DNA of 64,000 nucleotides from JANOYY01 sp031418035 (GTDB lineage: Bacteria; Actinomycetota; Acidimicrobiia; Acidimicrobiales; JANYDT01): the NCBI GenBank assembly GCA_031418035.1, contig JANOWU010000115.1:1-64000 (forward strand), in the 5' to 3' direction. The notes under the pieces are model-generated. The model was not told the origin of the DNA, did not search any database, and saw only the letters and a program-made list of their open reading frames with translations. Positions 33,019 to 40,850 of this stretch are shown here, in pieces. Each line of letters opens with the position of its first letter. Within the stretch, counting starts at the first letter, position 1. The position numbers and the translations under genes were made by a program.

Positions 33019-33765
33019 TTACCCCTTGACTTCGCGTTCGACGTCGCGGATGTGCGCTGGATAGTGCGCTCGACCGAAGTCGACGTCGCTGCGCAGAACA
33101 ATGCGCAGTAACTCTTCGTGCTGTTCGGTTTCTCGCCAGGGCAGCGCGATGTAGATCGGCAGGCCAAACGTACGCAGACGATCCAAGTTCGAATAGACGT
33201 GCTTTTGGAAGTGATACCGCGAGGACCATTCCCACCCGAGCGGCGCGAACCCTGTGCCCGGGTCGAGCACGACCCGTTGACGAACGCCGTAGCGATCACA
33301 GATCCGGAGCATCCGATCGAACCATTCGACCATCACCTCGATTGCGTCTCCGTGCACGTGTTCGAGTCGTAGCGGGTCGGGACCATTCATGAACGGCAGC
33401 ACGATCGGACAGGTGTAGTCGGCGGCGACCTCCAGCATTCCGGGTGCCTGCAGACCATCGGCGGCGTTCATCACCGTTGCCCCGGATTCGAGGGCCCGAC
33501 GCATAACGGAGGGCCGCCAGGTGTCAACGGAGAGTTCGACGCCGAGTTGACGAATCGCCGGAATGATCGCCGCGAGCCGTATCCATTCCGTCTCCTCATC
33601 GACTTCCGTGGCGACATGGGTAGATCCTTGGCCTCCGAGGTCGATCATGTCAGCGCCATCACGTAGGAGCATCGTTGCTCGCGCCACTGCCGAGGCCGGA
33701 TCTGAAACGATCGAATCAGTGTTCAGCGAGTCGGGAGACGCGTTGCACACACCGTAAATCTTCAC
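33019..33765 (-). CDS. Dihydropteroate synthase-like protein (divergent pterin-binding family)
   Basis: TIM-barrel protein of 248 aa with the order of motifs of dihydropteroate synthase, but altered: VCNASPDSLNTDS for the usual NVTPDSF loop, DLGGQGSTHVA for DIGGESTRPG, SVDTWRPSVMRRALESGATVMN for the DT..A..AL strand, and LDPGTGFAPLGWEW for DPG.GF.K. The pterin-contacting Asp and Asn positions look conserved, whereas the STRPG pABA/pyrophosphate loop is changed. It may therefore bind a pterin without making dihydropteroate, as proposed for FolP2-like paralogues. GTG start. It lies between the DoxX-like and membrane glycosyltransferase-like genes on one strand. Confidence 0.75.
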   Translation of the reverse strand: MKIYGVCNASPDSLNTDSIVSDPASAVARATMLLRDGADMIDLGGQGSTHVATEVDEETEWIRLAAIIPAIRQLGVELSVDTWRPSVMRRALESGATVMNAADGLQAPGMLEVAADYTCPIVLPFMNGPDPLRLEHVHGDAIEVMVEWFDRMLRICDRYGVRQRVVLDPGTGFAPLGWEWSSRYHFQKHVYSNLDRLRTFGLPIYIALPWRETEQHEELLRIVLRSDVDFGRAHYPAHIRDVEREVKG

Positions 33766-33824
33766 GGGTTCATCTTCGCATCACACGTTGCGAAATCCGG
33801 GACACGCTCCGTCGTCGCCGGTCG

Positions 33825-34343
33825 TCAGGACGCCTTCTTCGTCGGCGGCCGCCAAGATGTGCCGAGAAGGGCAAGGGCTCCGCCACCTCCGACAGCCAAC
33901 ACCGCCACCAACCCACGCCACCCGGAGAACCAGGTGATGTCGAAGGCGTTGTCGAGTGACCACTCGCCCGCACCGACGGTTCCGATCGCGATCGTCATCA
34001 TCATGATCATGGCGACGTACTCCCAGCCCTGACCGGGGTTGTAGATGAAGAACCCATTGCTTCGATGCGCGATCACAAACGCAACGACCATGACTCCGAA
34101 GACGCCCGCCGAAGCGAGGGGCGTCAGCAGACCAAGGACGAGGAGTACCCCCGATCCGATTTCGGTGATCGAAGCGAACCACGCCTGCGTCTTCGGTGAC
34201 CGCATCCCCATCGAACCGAACCACGATGCCGTCCCCTTGATTGCGAGAGCGCCCTTCTTCCACACGTGGGCATATCCGTGCATGACAATCATCAGCCCGA
34301 CGCTCACCCGAAGTACGAACATCGCAAGGTTTATCTGGTTCAT
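33825..34343 (-). CDS. DoxX family membrane protein
   Basis: Small membrane protein of 172 aa with four hydrophobic segments. The N-terminal MFVLRVSVGLMIVMHGYAHVWKKG and the SMGMRSPKTQAWFASITEIGSGVLLVLGLLTPLAS region are typical of DoxX/SURF4-like proteins. The ATG at 34343 is chosen; the frame is open further upstream but without family character. Homologues act in redox balance of membranes, but the role here is inferred only. Confidence 0.85.
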   Translation of the reverse strand: MNQINLAMFVLRVSVGLMIVMHGYAHVWKKGALAIKGTASWFGSMGMRSPKTQAWFASITEIGSGVLLVLGLLTPLASAGVFGVMVVAFVIAHRSNGFFIYNPGQGWEYVAMIMMMTIAIGTVGAGEWSLDNAFDITWFSGWRGLVAVLAVGGGGALALLGTSWRPPTKKAS

Positions 34344-34413
34344 CACCGTAATTCTTACTCCACACACACGAATTGGTCCCGTTCCGATGACGAGGCAGCA
34401 AGACTGAACGACC

Positions 34414-35943
34414 ATGGGACGTTCTCGACCACGCGCTCGATTGCCGATGATGTTGGTTGCAGCCCTCACGATCTTCATCGTGGGTGGGGCGCGGCCCGTT
34501 GAAGCAACTGCCTCCAGGGCAGCTGAGGTCCAGCGCACAGAACTGATCGTTCCTCCGGGTCTTCCGACGACATTTGGGCTCGGTGTTTCGAGCTCGGACA
34601 CGCGTTGGATGACCGAGAGCCAAGTCCCGTGGACGTACCGCTATCAGTACCTGACGGGCGGAGTGAACACCGGACGGGGCTGGACAACATGGCGCCGTGA
34701 CGGCACGTTCGTCAGGGATTACCTCAAAGACTCCGAAGCACTCAATGCCATCCCTGTGTTCACCTACTATCAGCTGTTGGTCTCTGAGCCAGCGGCCGGA
34801 TCCGACGAACAGTCGAAAGTGCTGAGCAACCTTGCCAATGCACGGACGATGGCCTCGTACTTCGCCGATTACTCGATGCTCTTACGTCGTCTCGCACCGT
34901 CGACCAAGACAGTCATTGTCCATCTCGAACCGGACCTCAGCGGATACGCCCAACAGGTTGCGCTCACGAAGGACAATGATGCCTCTTCGGTTCCGGCCGC
35001 GGTTGCCTCATCGGGATTCGTCGGGCTCGGCGACCTGCCCAACAACTACCGGGGGTACCAGCAGGCGCTCATGCGACTTCGAGACCAAATCGCACCTCGA
35101 GTACTTCTTGCCACTCATGTCTCGGCATGGTCCGCCGGCCACGACATCGCACTTGCGAAGGATCCAAAGCTCGACGTCGAGGGCATCGCCGCAAAGACCA
35201 CTGCGTTCTTGAGCTCGGCGGGCCTGTCCGAGCTTGTCTTCCTCGACCCAGCTGACCGTGACGCCGCATTTCAAGAAAAGATCAACGGCACCCAGGGTGC
35301 TCACTGGTGGGATCCGACCGGCCAGCGATTTCCCAACTTCAACAGATACAATGCGTACGTATCATTCATCGCTCGACAGACGAAACGCGCTCTCGTGCTT
35401 TGGCAGGTACCCGTCGGAAACACCGTGACGAGGTCCCAGAACAACACCTGGAACCACTTTCAGGACAATCGCGTTGAATACTGGCTCGGGAACTATCCAA
35501 ACGACGGCCAGCTCCGCACGCTGGCAAATTCGGGCGTCATGGCCTTGTTGTTCGGTGCCGGTGCTGACGGGAACACCTCGTACGAAGACCGATCCGGCGA
35601 CGGAATAACCAACCCAACCCCCGTCGGTGCCAACACCCAAGTGGCGACCGTTGCCGATGATGACGGAGGGTACCTTCGCCAGCGCGCCGCGATCTACTAC
35701 CGAAGCCCCCTAGCCCTCGGTGCGACCGTCACCACCCTCGACTCCCCTGTCGCGTCGGTCGCCGCGACGACATCGATGGTGAACGCGACGACGTCGACTC
35801 CCCCAAGCACGACCCCAACCACGACGGCAAGAACGACCGCAAAGGCGACTGCGAAACCGAGATCACGGAGTCGTGCGACGAAGCGAAAAGCGGCCGTCGT
35901 TCGAACAACGAAACGGCGAGTCGGCTCGACGAGTAGGTCCTAG
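34414..35943 (+). CDS. Secreted protein of unknown family with Thr-rich linker and basic C-terminal tail
   Basis: Protein of 509 aa with a signal peptide (PMMLVAALTIFIVGGA). The body of about 400 residues has sequence reminiscent of a TIM-barrel glycoside-hydrolase-like fold: TFGLGVSSSDTRWM, VPWTYRYQYLTGG, IPVFTYYQLL, TVIVHLEPDLSGYAQQ, RVLLATHVSAWSAGHD, LVFLDPADRDAA and LVLWQVPVGN, with several strand-end Asp/Glu residues. I do not recognise the family. Residues ~445-475 are Thr/Ala/Ser-rich and the last ~35 are Arg/Lys-rich (TAKPRSRSRATKRKAA), a tail layout also seen in the DUF1501 protein of this window. It overlaps the opposite ornithine-cyclodeaminase-like gene by four bases at the stops. 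Confidence 0.75.
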   Translation: MGRSRPRARLPMMLVAALTIFIVGGARPVEATASRAAEVQRTELIVPPGLPTTFGLGVSSSDTRWMTESQVPWTYRYQYLTGGVNTGRGWTTWRRDGTFVRDYLKDSEALNAIPVFTYYQLLVSEPAAGSDEQSKVLSNLANARTMASYFADYSMLLRRLAPSTKTVIVHLEPDLSGYAQQVALTKDNDASSVPAAVASSGFVGLGDLPNNYRGYQQALMRLRDQIAPRVLLATHVSAWSAGHDIALAKDPKLDVEGIAAKTTAFLSSAGLSELVFLDPADRDAAFQEKINGTQGAHWWDPTGQRFPNFNRYNAYVSFIARQTKRALVLWQVPVGNTVTRSQNNTWNHFQDNRVEYWLGNYPNDGQLRTLANSGVMALLFGAGADGNTSYEDRSGDGITNPTPVGANTQVATVADDDGGYLRQRAAIYYRSPLALGATVTTLDSPVASVAATTSMVNATTSTPPSTTPTTTARTTAKATAKPRSRSRATKRKAAVVRTTKRRVGSTSRS

Positions 35944-36824
35944 CTGCGAAACAGCCCGGCTCGGTGTGCGACAAGTCGAGCAACCACGAGATCCTCGATG
36001 GCGAGTCCCACGCTCTTGAAAAGCGTGATCTCGTCGTCGCCACGGCGATTCGCTCGACCCGACACAACGTCGGCGAGATCTCCGCGAGCACGATCCCAGG
36101 ACCATCCCTCATTCGTCGCCTGGATGAGGTCGCCAGCCTCGGCGCGAGCCGCCGCCCCATCATCGAAGAACACGGCACTTCCCATGACGACGTCGGGCCC
36201 GACCTCGCGCATGTCGGGCCGGTAGGCGCCAACCAGAGAGACGTGCGTTCCGGGACGAATCATGTCGAGGCGCAACCACGGCTCCACGGAGGAGGTCGCC
36301 CCGATCACATGATCAGCCTGCCCGATGACCTCGCCGCGACCAACCATCGTGATGTCGGTCAGCGATGGAAAGGTGCTGCGCAACGCCGCAACATGCGCCT
36401 TGCCCTGGACACCACGTCCGACCACAACGGCAGTCTGGGGATCGCGACGCCCCAGAACACGTGCCGCAACCATCGTTATCGCCGGTGTACGGAGATTGGT
36501 GAGCGCGGCACCGTCCATCGTGGCAATGGGGCACCCGCGTAGGGCATCGAAGAGCACGTAAGAACCCTGAATCAGTGGCCGTTCGGTTCCGATGTTCCTC
36601 GGTTGCACCATCACCAATTTGGTACCGGCAACGGGATGTTCCCCGCCTTCGCCATCGCCGGCCCCGAGAGTCGCACCCATCATCAAGAAGTCGCCACCCC
36701 CGACCTGGCCATGGACCCGATCGATATGTTGCAACGAACCGGCGAACGCAGCCGCTAGCGCATCGACGGCATCGGGAAAGGAAACCAACTCCGAGATCGC
36801 GTCTGCGGTGAAGTGAGGATGCAT
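35940..36824 (-). CDS. Ornithine cyclodeaminase/mu-crystallin family protein
   Basis: Protein of 294 aa. The N-terminal part (GGDFLMMGATLG, AGTKLVMVQPRN, QGSYVLFDALRGCPIATMDGAALTNLRTPAITMVAARVL) and the Rossmann NAD(P) motif (TAVVVGRGVQGKAHVAAL) define the family. The 'D.....T..RTAA' region reads DGAALTNLRTPA. Activity could be ornithine cyclodeaminase, alanine dehydrogenase or ketimine reductase. It is divergent from the response regulator gene with 212 bases between, and convergent with the secreted protein. Confidence 0.87.
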   Translation of the reverse strand: MHPHFTADAISELVSFPDAVDALAAAFAGSLQHIDRVHGQVGGGDFLMMGATLGAGDGEGGEHPVAGTKLVMVQPRNIGTERPLIQGSYVLFDALRGCPIATMDGAALTNLRTPAITMVAARVLGRRDPQTAVVVGRGVQGKAHVAALRSTFPSLTDITMVGRGEVIGQADHVIGATSSVEPWLRLDMIRPGTHVSLVGAYRPDMREVGPDVVMGSAVFFDDGAAARAEAGDLIQATNEGWSWDRARGDLADVVSGRANRRGDDEITLFKSVGLAIEDLVVARLVAHRAGLFRS

Positions 36825-36931
36825 TTGCTCATATCCTTTGGTTCGGTTGCGACGGCTGCTCGGCTTGATGGGGATCGGTGATCTCGTTCGACTTCCTGAA
36901 CAATCAAGGTCGGACCTCTTACGAAGCTTTA

Positions 36932-36947
36932 ACCTTCCTCGTGGAGG
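36932..36947. promoter_or_regulatory. Inverted repeat TTCCTC-GTG-GAGGAA upstream of the two-component system
   Basis: A 6-bp-arm palindrome in the 212-base divergent region between the ornithine-cyclodeaminase-like gene and the response regulator. It may be an operator; no matching known consensus is recognised. Confidence 0.3.
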
Positions 36948-36999
36948 AAACTCACCTGAACAGCGTTTGCTACACGGTAACGCAGCGTCTCAGGCCGTG

Positions 37000-37020
37000 A
37001 CACAGTGGTCGTGCCTGTGT
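37000..37020. promoter_or_regulatory. Inverted repeat ACACAG-N9-CTGTGT before the response regulator
   Basis: A 6-bp-arm palindrome ends 16 bases before the response-regulator ATG. Its place suggests an operator, possibly for autoregulation. Confidence 0.35.
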
Positions 37021-37036
37021 TGAAAGAACGGTCCCG

Positions 37037-37720
37037 ATGAGCACGAAGATTCTGTACGCCGAAGACGACCGGGCGATTCGCAACGCAGTGACACTGTCGC
37101 TCGAACTCGAAGGCTACGTCGTTGAAGTTGCAACCGACGGATCTCAAGCCCTGGACAAGGCACGGGAAGGGAATGCCGACGTTCTCGTGCTCGACGTGAT
37201 GATGCCCTATCTCGATGGGTTGTCACTCTGCCGCAAACTTCGCTCCGAAGGCGACCGACGACCGATTCTCATGCTCACGGCGAGGTCGGAGACCACCGAC
37301 CGGATTTCCGGACTCGATGCCGGCGCCGATGCCTATCTTGCGAAGCCCTTCGACACCGAGGATCTGCTTGCGCACTTACGAGCGTTGGTGCGACGCGTCA
37401 CCTTCGCTGAGCCAACGACCGAGATTACGGTTGGCGACGTTCGCATCGACGAGGCAGCTCGACGAGTGTGGCGAGGCGAGCGCGAATTGGACCTGACCAA
37501 AACCGAATTCGATCTCCTGGTTGCGCTTGCTCGAAACGTTGGAATCGTGCTCTCACACTCCCAGATCTACGAACTCGTCTGGAACTACGACTTCGGTCCT
37601 GAATCGAAGACGCTCGCCGTCTACATGTCCTACCTCCGACGCAAACTCGAAAGTGACGATCTCCCTGCGGTGATTCATACGGTTCGCGGCATTGGGTACT
37701 CGCTACGAGTGCCCGAATAG
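37037..37720 (+). CDS. OmpR-family response regulator
   Basis: Protein of 227 aa. Receiver domain: acidic pocket in ILYAEDDRAIR, phospho-acceptor Asp in VLVLDVMMPYLDGLSLC (about residue 52), switch Thr in LMLTARSE and Lys in DAYLAKPFDTEDLL. The C-terminal ~95 residues form an OmpR/PhoB winged helix (RVWRGERELDLTKTEFDLLVALA ... VYMSYLRRKLE ... IHTVRGIGYSLR). It is followed after 12 bases by its histidine kinase and likely controls the downstream efflux operon. Confidence 0.95.
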   Translation: MSTKILYAEDDRAIRNAVTLSLELEGYVVEVATDGSQALDKAREGNADVLVLDVMMPYLDGLSLCRKLRSEGDRRPILMLTARSETTDRISGLDAGADAYLAKPFDTEDLLAHLRALVRRVTFAEPTTEITVGDVRIDEAARRVWRGERELDLTKTEFDLLVALARNVGIVLSHSQIYELVWNYDFGPESKTLAVYMSYLRRKLESDDLPAVIHTVRGIGYSLRVPE

Positions 37721-37732
37721 GACCTCGCACCT

Positions 37733-39172
37733 ATGCCCAACACTCGCTCCCTGCGTGCTCGACTTGCGCTGTTGATGGCCGCACTCGGCGCGCTCACGGC
37801 AGTGGCCGTCGGCAGCCTTGGGTATCGATTGACGCAAAGTCGGTACTCCAACGAGATCCGTGACTCGCTCGGTCGCTTCGCCGACATAGCCCAGTCGCGG
37901 CCCAGCGTCGTAACTCGTTCGTGCACAGACATTCCCTTCCGCCGCGCCGAGGACCAACAAGTCGACGTTGTTGCGCCTCGTCCCCGCCGACGCGCGGGCC
38001 CGCCCAACGGCCGCTTCGAACCGAACGGAGCGATCGTGCAATGCCTCGACAAGACCGGGGCCGTCGCCATGACATCACGTCCATTTGCGCTTCCGGTGAA
38101 CGCCGTGGACAGAACATTGGCCCGGGCGAAAAAGCAGGTCCGGGAGGCTCGCCGCGTCGACGTCAACGACCGGAGCTATCGCCTCCTGACGGTAGGTTTG
38201 GCCTCAGGCGGCGCCATCCAAATCGCTCGTGAAACAACGGAGAACGACCGCATTCTCGCGAGCCTGTTTCGCGGCCTGACCTGGCTGGTCGTTGCGGCGA
38301 GCGTCCTCGCCGGACTTGCCGGACTGTGGGTCGCGTCTCGCATCGCCAGACCGATCGCAGCACTCACCCAGGCCGCAGAACGGATCACCGATTCGGGACA
38401 GCTCGACGTTGCGCTCCCGACGTCGCGTTCGGACAGCGAGACCGGGCGGCTCTCCAAGGCCTTCGGATCAATGGTCGACGCGCTTCGTATTTCTCGCGCT
38501 CAACAAACTCAGCTCGTCCACGACGCCAGCCACGAGCTTCGGACGCCGCTGACGAGTCTGCGTGCCAACATCGCGCTGCTGCGTCGCCATCCTGAGCTCC
38601 CTCCGGACAAACGAGCTGCCATCGTCGGCGACCTCCACGATGAGCTCGCCGAGCTGACGGAACTCATGAACGAACTCGTCGCCCTTGCGAGCGAAGAAAA
38701 CCTCGAAGAGCCCGTCGAAAGTTACGACGCCGGCGATGTCGTCCGCGAGGTCGTCGCTCGATGGGCCCGACGCTCGGGACGCACTATCGAACTGCAGGCC
38801 TCCGATGGGCCTATCAGCGTTGTCGGACATTCCAAGGCGCTGTCTCGTTCGGTCAGCAACCTTCTGAGCAACGCCGTGAAGTTCAGTCCTCACGACCAAC
38901 CGATCTCTGTTCGCATAGCAATCGAGGACGCAAAGCTCAGCGTGACCGTCGACGATCGAGGGAGCGGCTTCAACGAAACCGACCAGGCCCACGTGTTCGA
39001 TCGTTTCTACCGGTCGAACGAACACCGTCCACTTCCCGGGTCCGGGCTCGGTCTCGCCATCGTGGCGAAGCTGGTGCGTGACGACGGCGGTCGGGTCACG
39101 GCAGCCAACAACGACGCAGGCGGCGCTCGCGTGATCATCGAACTTCCGGTTGGACCACGGGATCCCCGCTAG
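37733..39172 (+). CDS. Sensor histidine kinase (HAMP-HisKA-HATPase)
   Basis: Membrane kinase of 479 aa. First membrane helix at residues 7-33 (ALLMAALGALTAVAVGS), an extracellular sensor of about 140 residues rich in Arg/Pro, second helix near 185-205 (LTWLVVAASVLAGLAGLWVAS), HAMP domain, HisKA with the phospho-His in VHDASHELRTPLTS, and HATPase with N box (SNLLSNAVKFSP) and G boxes (VDDRGSGF, GSGLGLAIV). Partner of the preceding response regulator. Its 3' end abuts the remains of a DUF222/HNH gene on the other strand. Confidence 0.95.
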   Translation: MPNTRSLRARLALLMAALGALTAVAVGSLGYRLTQSRYSNEIRDSLGRFADIAQSRPSVVTRSCTDIPFRRAEDQQVDVVAPRPRRRAGPPNGRFEPNGAIVQCLDKTGAVAMTSRPFALPVNAVDRTLARAKKQVREARRVDVNDRSYRLLTVGLASGGAIQIARETTENDRILASLFRGLTWLVVAASVLAGLAGLWVASRIARPIAALTQAAERITDSGQLDVALPTSRSDSETGRLSKAFGSMVDALRISRAQQTQLVHDASHELRTPLTSLRANIALLRRHPELPPDKRAAIVGDLHDELAELTELMNELVALASEENLEEPVESYDAGDVVREVVARWARRSGRTIELQASDGPISVVGHSKALSRSVSNLLSNAVKFSPHDQPISVRIAIEDAKLSVTVDDRGSGFNETDQAHVFDRFYRSNEHRPLPGSGLGLAIVAKLVRDDGGRVTAANNDAGGARVIIELPVGPRDPR

Positions 39173-39179
39173 CTGCGCT

Positions 39180-39720
39180 TCGTTCGCCGCGCTCGTTCGC
39201 CGTACGACGGCGCAAAGCGCACAGAGGTTCTCGAGCTCATGCGTACCACCATGCCCGCGTTCGGTGATGTGATGAATATCAGTCCAACGCCGGACGAGAA
39301 CACCCCGGCGCCCGACAACGATGATCACGTGCCATAACCGCCCGCCGATTCCGGGCCGGAACCGACGACGTCGGCGTACCTACATCAAACGGCGAACCAT
39401 CAGCACTCAACCACACACTCGACGTCACGCGGGCAGGCCCCCCTCCAACGGACGGGGATGCGTGTTCCCCGCCAACCACTCCGACACGTTGCGGTACCCG
39501 TCGTCGCGATTCCTCGGCGACCCGCCGAACTCCGCAACCGTACGTGTACAGAACAAATCGGCCTGATCCACAATCGCTCGTGCAGCCCTCACAATCGACG
39601 CATTCACGGTTCGCCCGAACGCAGAAAACCGGTGGCTGATGCCAACGCAGAAGCAGCAATCGCAAGGTGGTGGGCGATGGAGGATTTCACGTGTACATGA
39701 TGCCTCACCAAAACAAACAT
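39180..39720 (-). pseudogene. Decayed DUF222/HNH endonuclease (13E12-repeat type) gene
   Basis: Three pieces in different frames on the minus strand resemble a DUF222-HNH protein. An N-terminal part starts around 39720 (VRHHVHVKSSIAHHLAIAAS) and, after a frameshift near 39605, continues as VRAARAIVDQADLFCTRTVA ... DDGYRNVSEWLAG. A C-terminal part is VWLSADGSPFDVGTPTSSVP ... RRAVMARDHRCRAPGCSRP (about 39400-39290). The HNH core RWTDIHHITERGHGGTHELENL lies in yet another frame (about 39290-39220). The middle ~250-300 residues of a normal gene are missing and the last HNH part is frameshifted. Intact members are DNA endonuclease-like proteins often linked with mobile DNA in actinobacteria. This copy is dead and fills most of the gap between the kinase and the efflux operon. 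Confidence 0.65.
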
Positions 39721-39751
39721 ATGTTCGATTATTCGACCATTTCTCAGAAAC

Positions 39752-39774
39752 GTGCAGGTCACACGACCCTGCAC
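39752..39774. promoter_or_regulatory. Inverted repeat GTGCAGG-N9-CCTGCAC upstream of the efflux operon
   Basis: A 7-bp-arm inverted repeat lies about 130 bases before the first gene of the efflux operon. Either an operator or the terminator of an old gene; no T-run follows. The rest of 39775-39901 shows no clear feature to me. Confidence 0.35.
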
Positions 39775-39901
39775 CCCCATTTCACACGCAACAACAGAAT
39801 CCGCTTGGGACGACGCAATATCCACGCTCGTCCTCTCCTCCTCAGGGAGGATTCCGGGTTAAATCATTCGCATTGCAAGACATTGATGCGACCATGGACC
39901 C

Positions 39902-40846
39902 ATGAGAAACTTCCCGAGAAGCTTCATTCACCGCAGTGTGGTCGTAACCGTCGTGGCCATCGCCGCCACCATCGCGTCCACCATCGCCTCCACGTCGCCC
40001 GGATCAGCCGCGACCAAGACGTCGAAAAAGTCCGTGAAGGAAGCCGAATCCATCGAGGACTACTTCGGCGGGAACAACACCGATCAGCAAAAGCGCATTA
40101 CCCGGAACGTGAACGAATCCATCCAGAAGTGCATGAAGGGTGAAGGGTTCGAATACAAGATTCCACCTGATACGTCGGTGCAGTTTCCCACCGGGACTGA
40201 TTCGGCAAGTCAGCAGGCGTTCGTAAAGAAGTATGGGTACGGAATAAGCACGACGATCGACGTGAACAGTCTGAAGCCGGGAAACTCTGACCCGAACGCC
40301 GCCATCCGCAGCAAGCTTTCCCCGGCAGATCAGAAGGCGTACGACAACGCGCTGATAGGGGGCACCGCGACCGGACCGACGGGCGACCCGAAGTCCTGCA
40401 TCACGAAGGCACTTTCGTTTCTCGGCGACCTCACCAAGCTCACGACGCTCTTCACCAAGTACGAGTCCGAGGTGACGAAACGCATCGACTCCAACCCGAA
40501 GGTTGTCGCTGCGATGAAGAAGTGGTCGGCGTGCATGAAGGACAAGGGTTTCACGTTTGCAAAAGACGGTGACATCGTGACCGACATCTCGAATCGGTTG
40601 AGCAAGATCATCGGCACGGGCGGCTTCGGTGGACTCTTCGGCGGTGCAAGCCCAGATCCCGCAAAGATCGACAAGGTCGCACTGTCGAAGCTGCAAAAAG
40701 AGGAGATCGCGACCGCGACGCAAGACTTTGCGTGCACAGAGAAACACCTCGGCCTTCGTAAGACACTCAAGCGGGATCTCGATCGCGACTTCATTACAGC
40801 GAACCAGTCCGATGTCGATGGGTTTCGCGACAAGCTAAACGGATGA
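39902..40846 (+). CDS. Secreted protein of unknown family with two CMxxxGF motifs
   Basis: Protein of 314 aa with a signal peptide (VVVTVVAIAATIASTIAS, cleavage near GSAA). The mature N-terminus is TKTSKKSVK, close to that of the importer binding protein. Four cysteines occur, two of them in a repeated motif: QKCMKGEGFEY and SACMKDKGFTF; the others are in DPKSCITK and QDFACTEKHLG. CMxxxGF-type motifs occur in small actinobacterial exported proteins near ABC efflux genes (recollection, not checked). It starts the operon: the adaptor gene begins four bases after its stop. It may be an extracellular partner of the exporter. Confidence 0.72.
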   Translation: MRNFPRSFIHRSVVVTVVAIAATIASTIASTSPGSAATKTSKKSVKEAESIEDYFGGNNTDQQKRITRNVNESIQKCMKGEGFEYKIPPDTSVQFPTGTDSASQQAFVKKYGYGISTTIDVNSLKPGNSDPNAAIRSKLSPADQKAYDNALIGGTATGPTGDPKSCITKALSFLGDLTKLTTLFTKYESEVTKRIDSNPKVVAAMKKWSACMKDKGFTFAKDGDIVTDISNRLSKIIGTGGFGGLFGGASPDPAKIDKVALSKLQKEEIATATQDFACTEKHLGLRKTLKRDLDRDFITANQSDVDGFRDKLNG

Positions 40847-40850
40847 CCGA

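Noticed and set aside
31662..33299. 545-codon frame overlapping the membrane glycosyltransferase-like gene in another frame
   Set aside because: It is Arg-rich with no membrane segments, whereas the other frame gives a clear multi-helix membrane protein starting right after the upstream stop.
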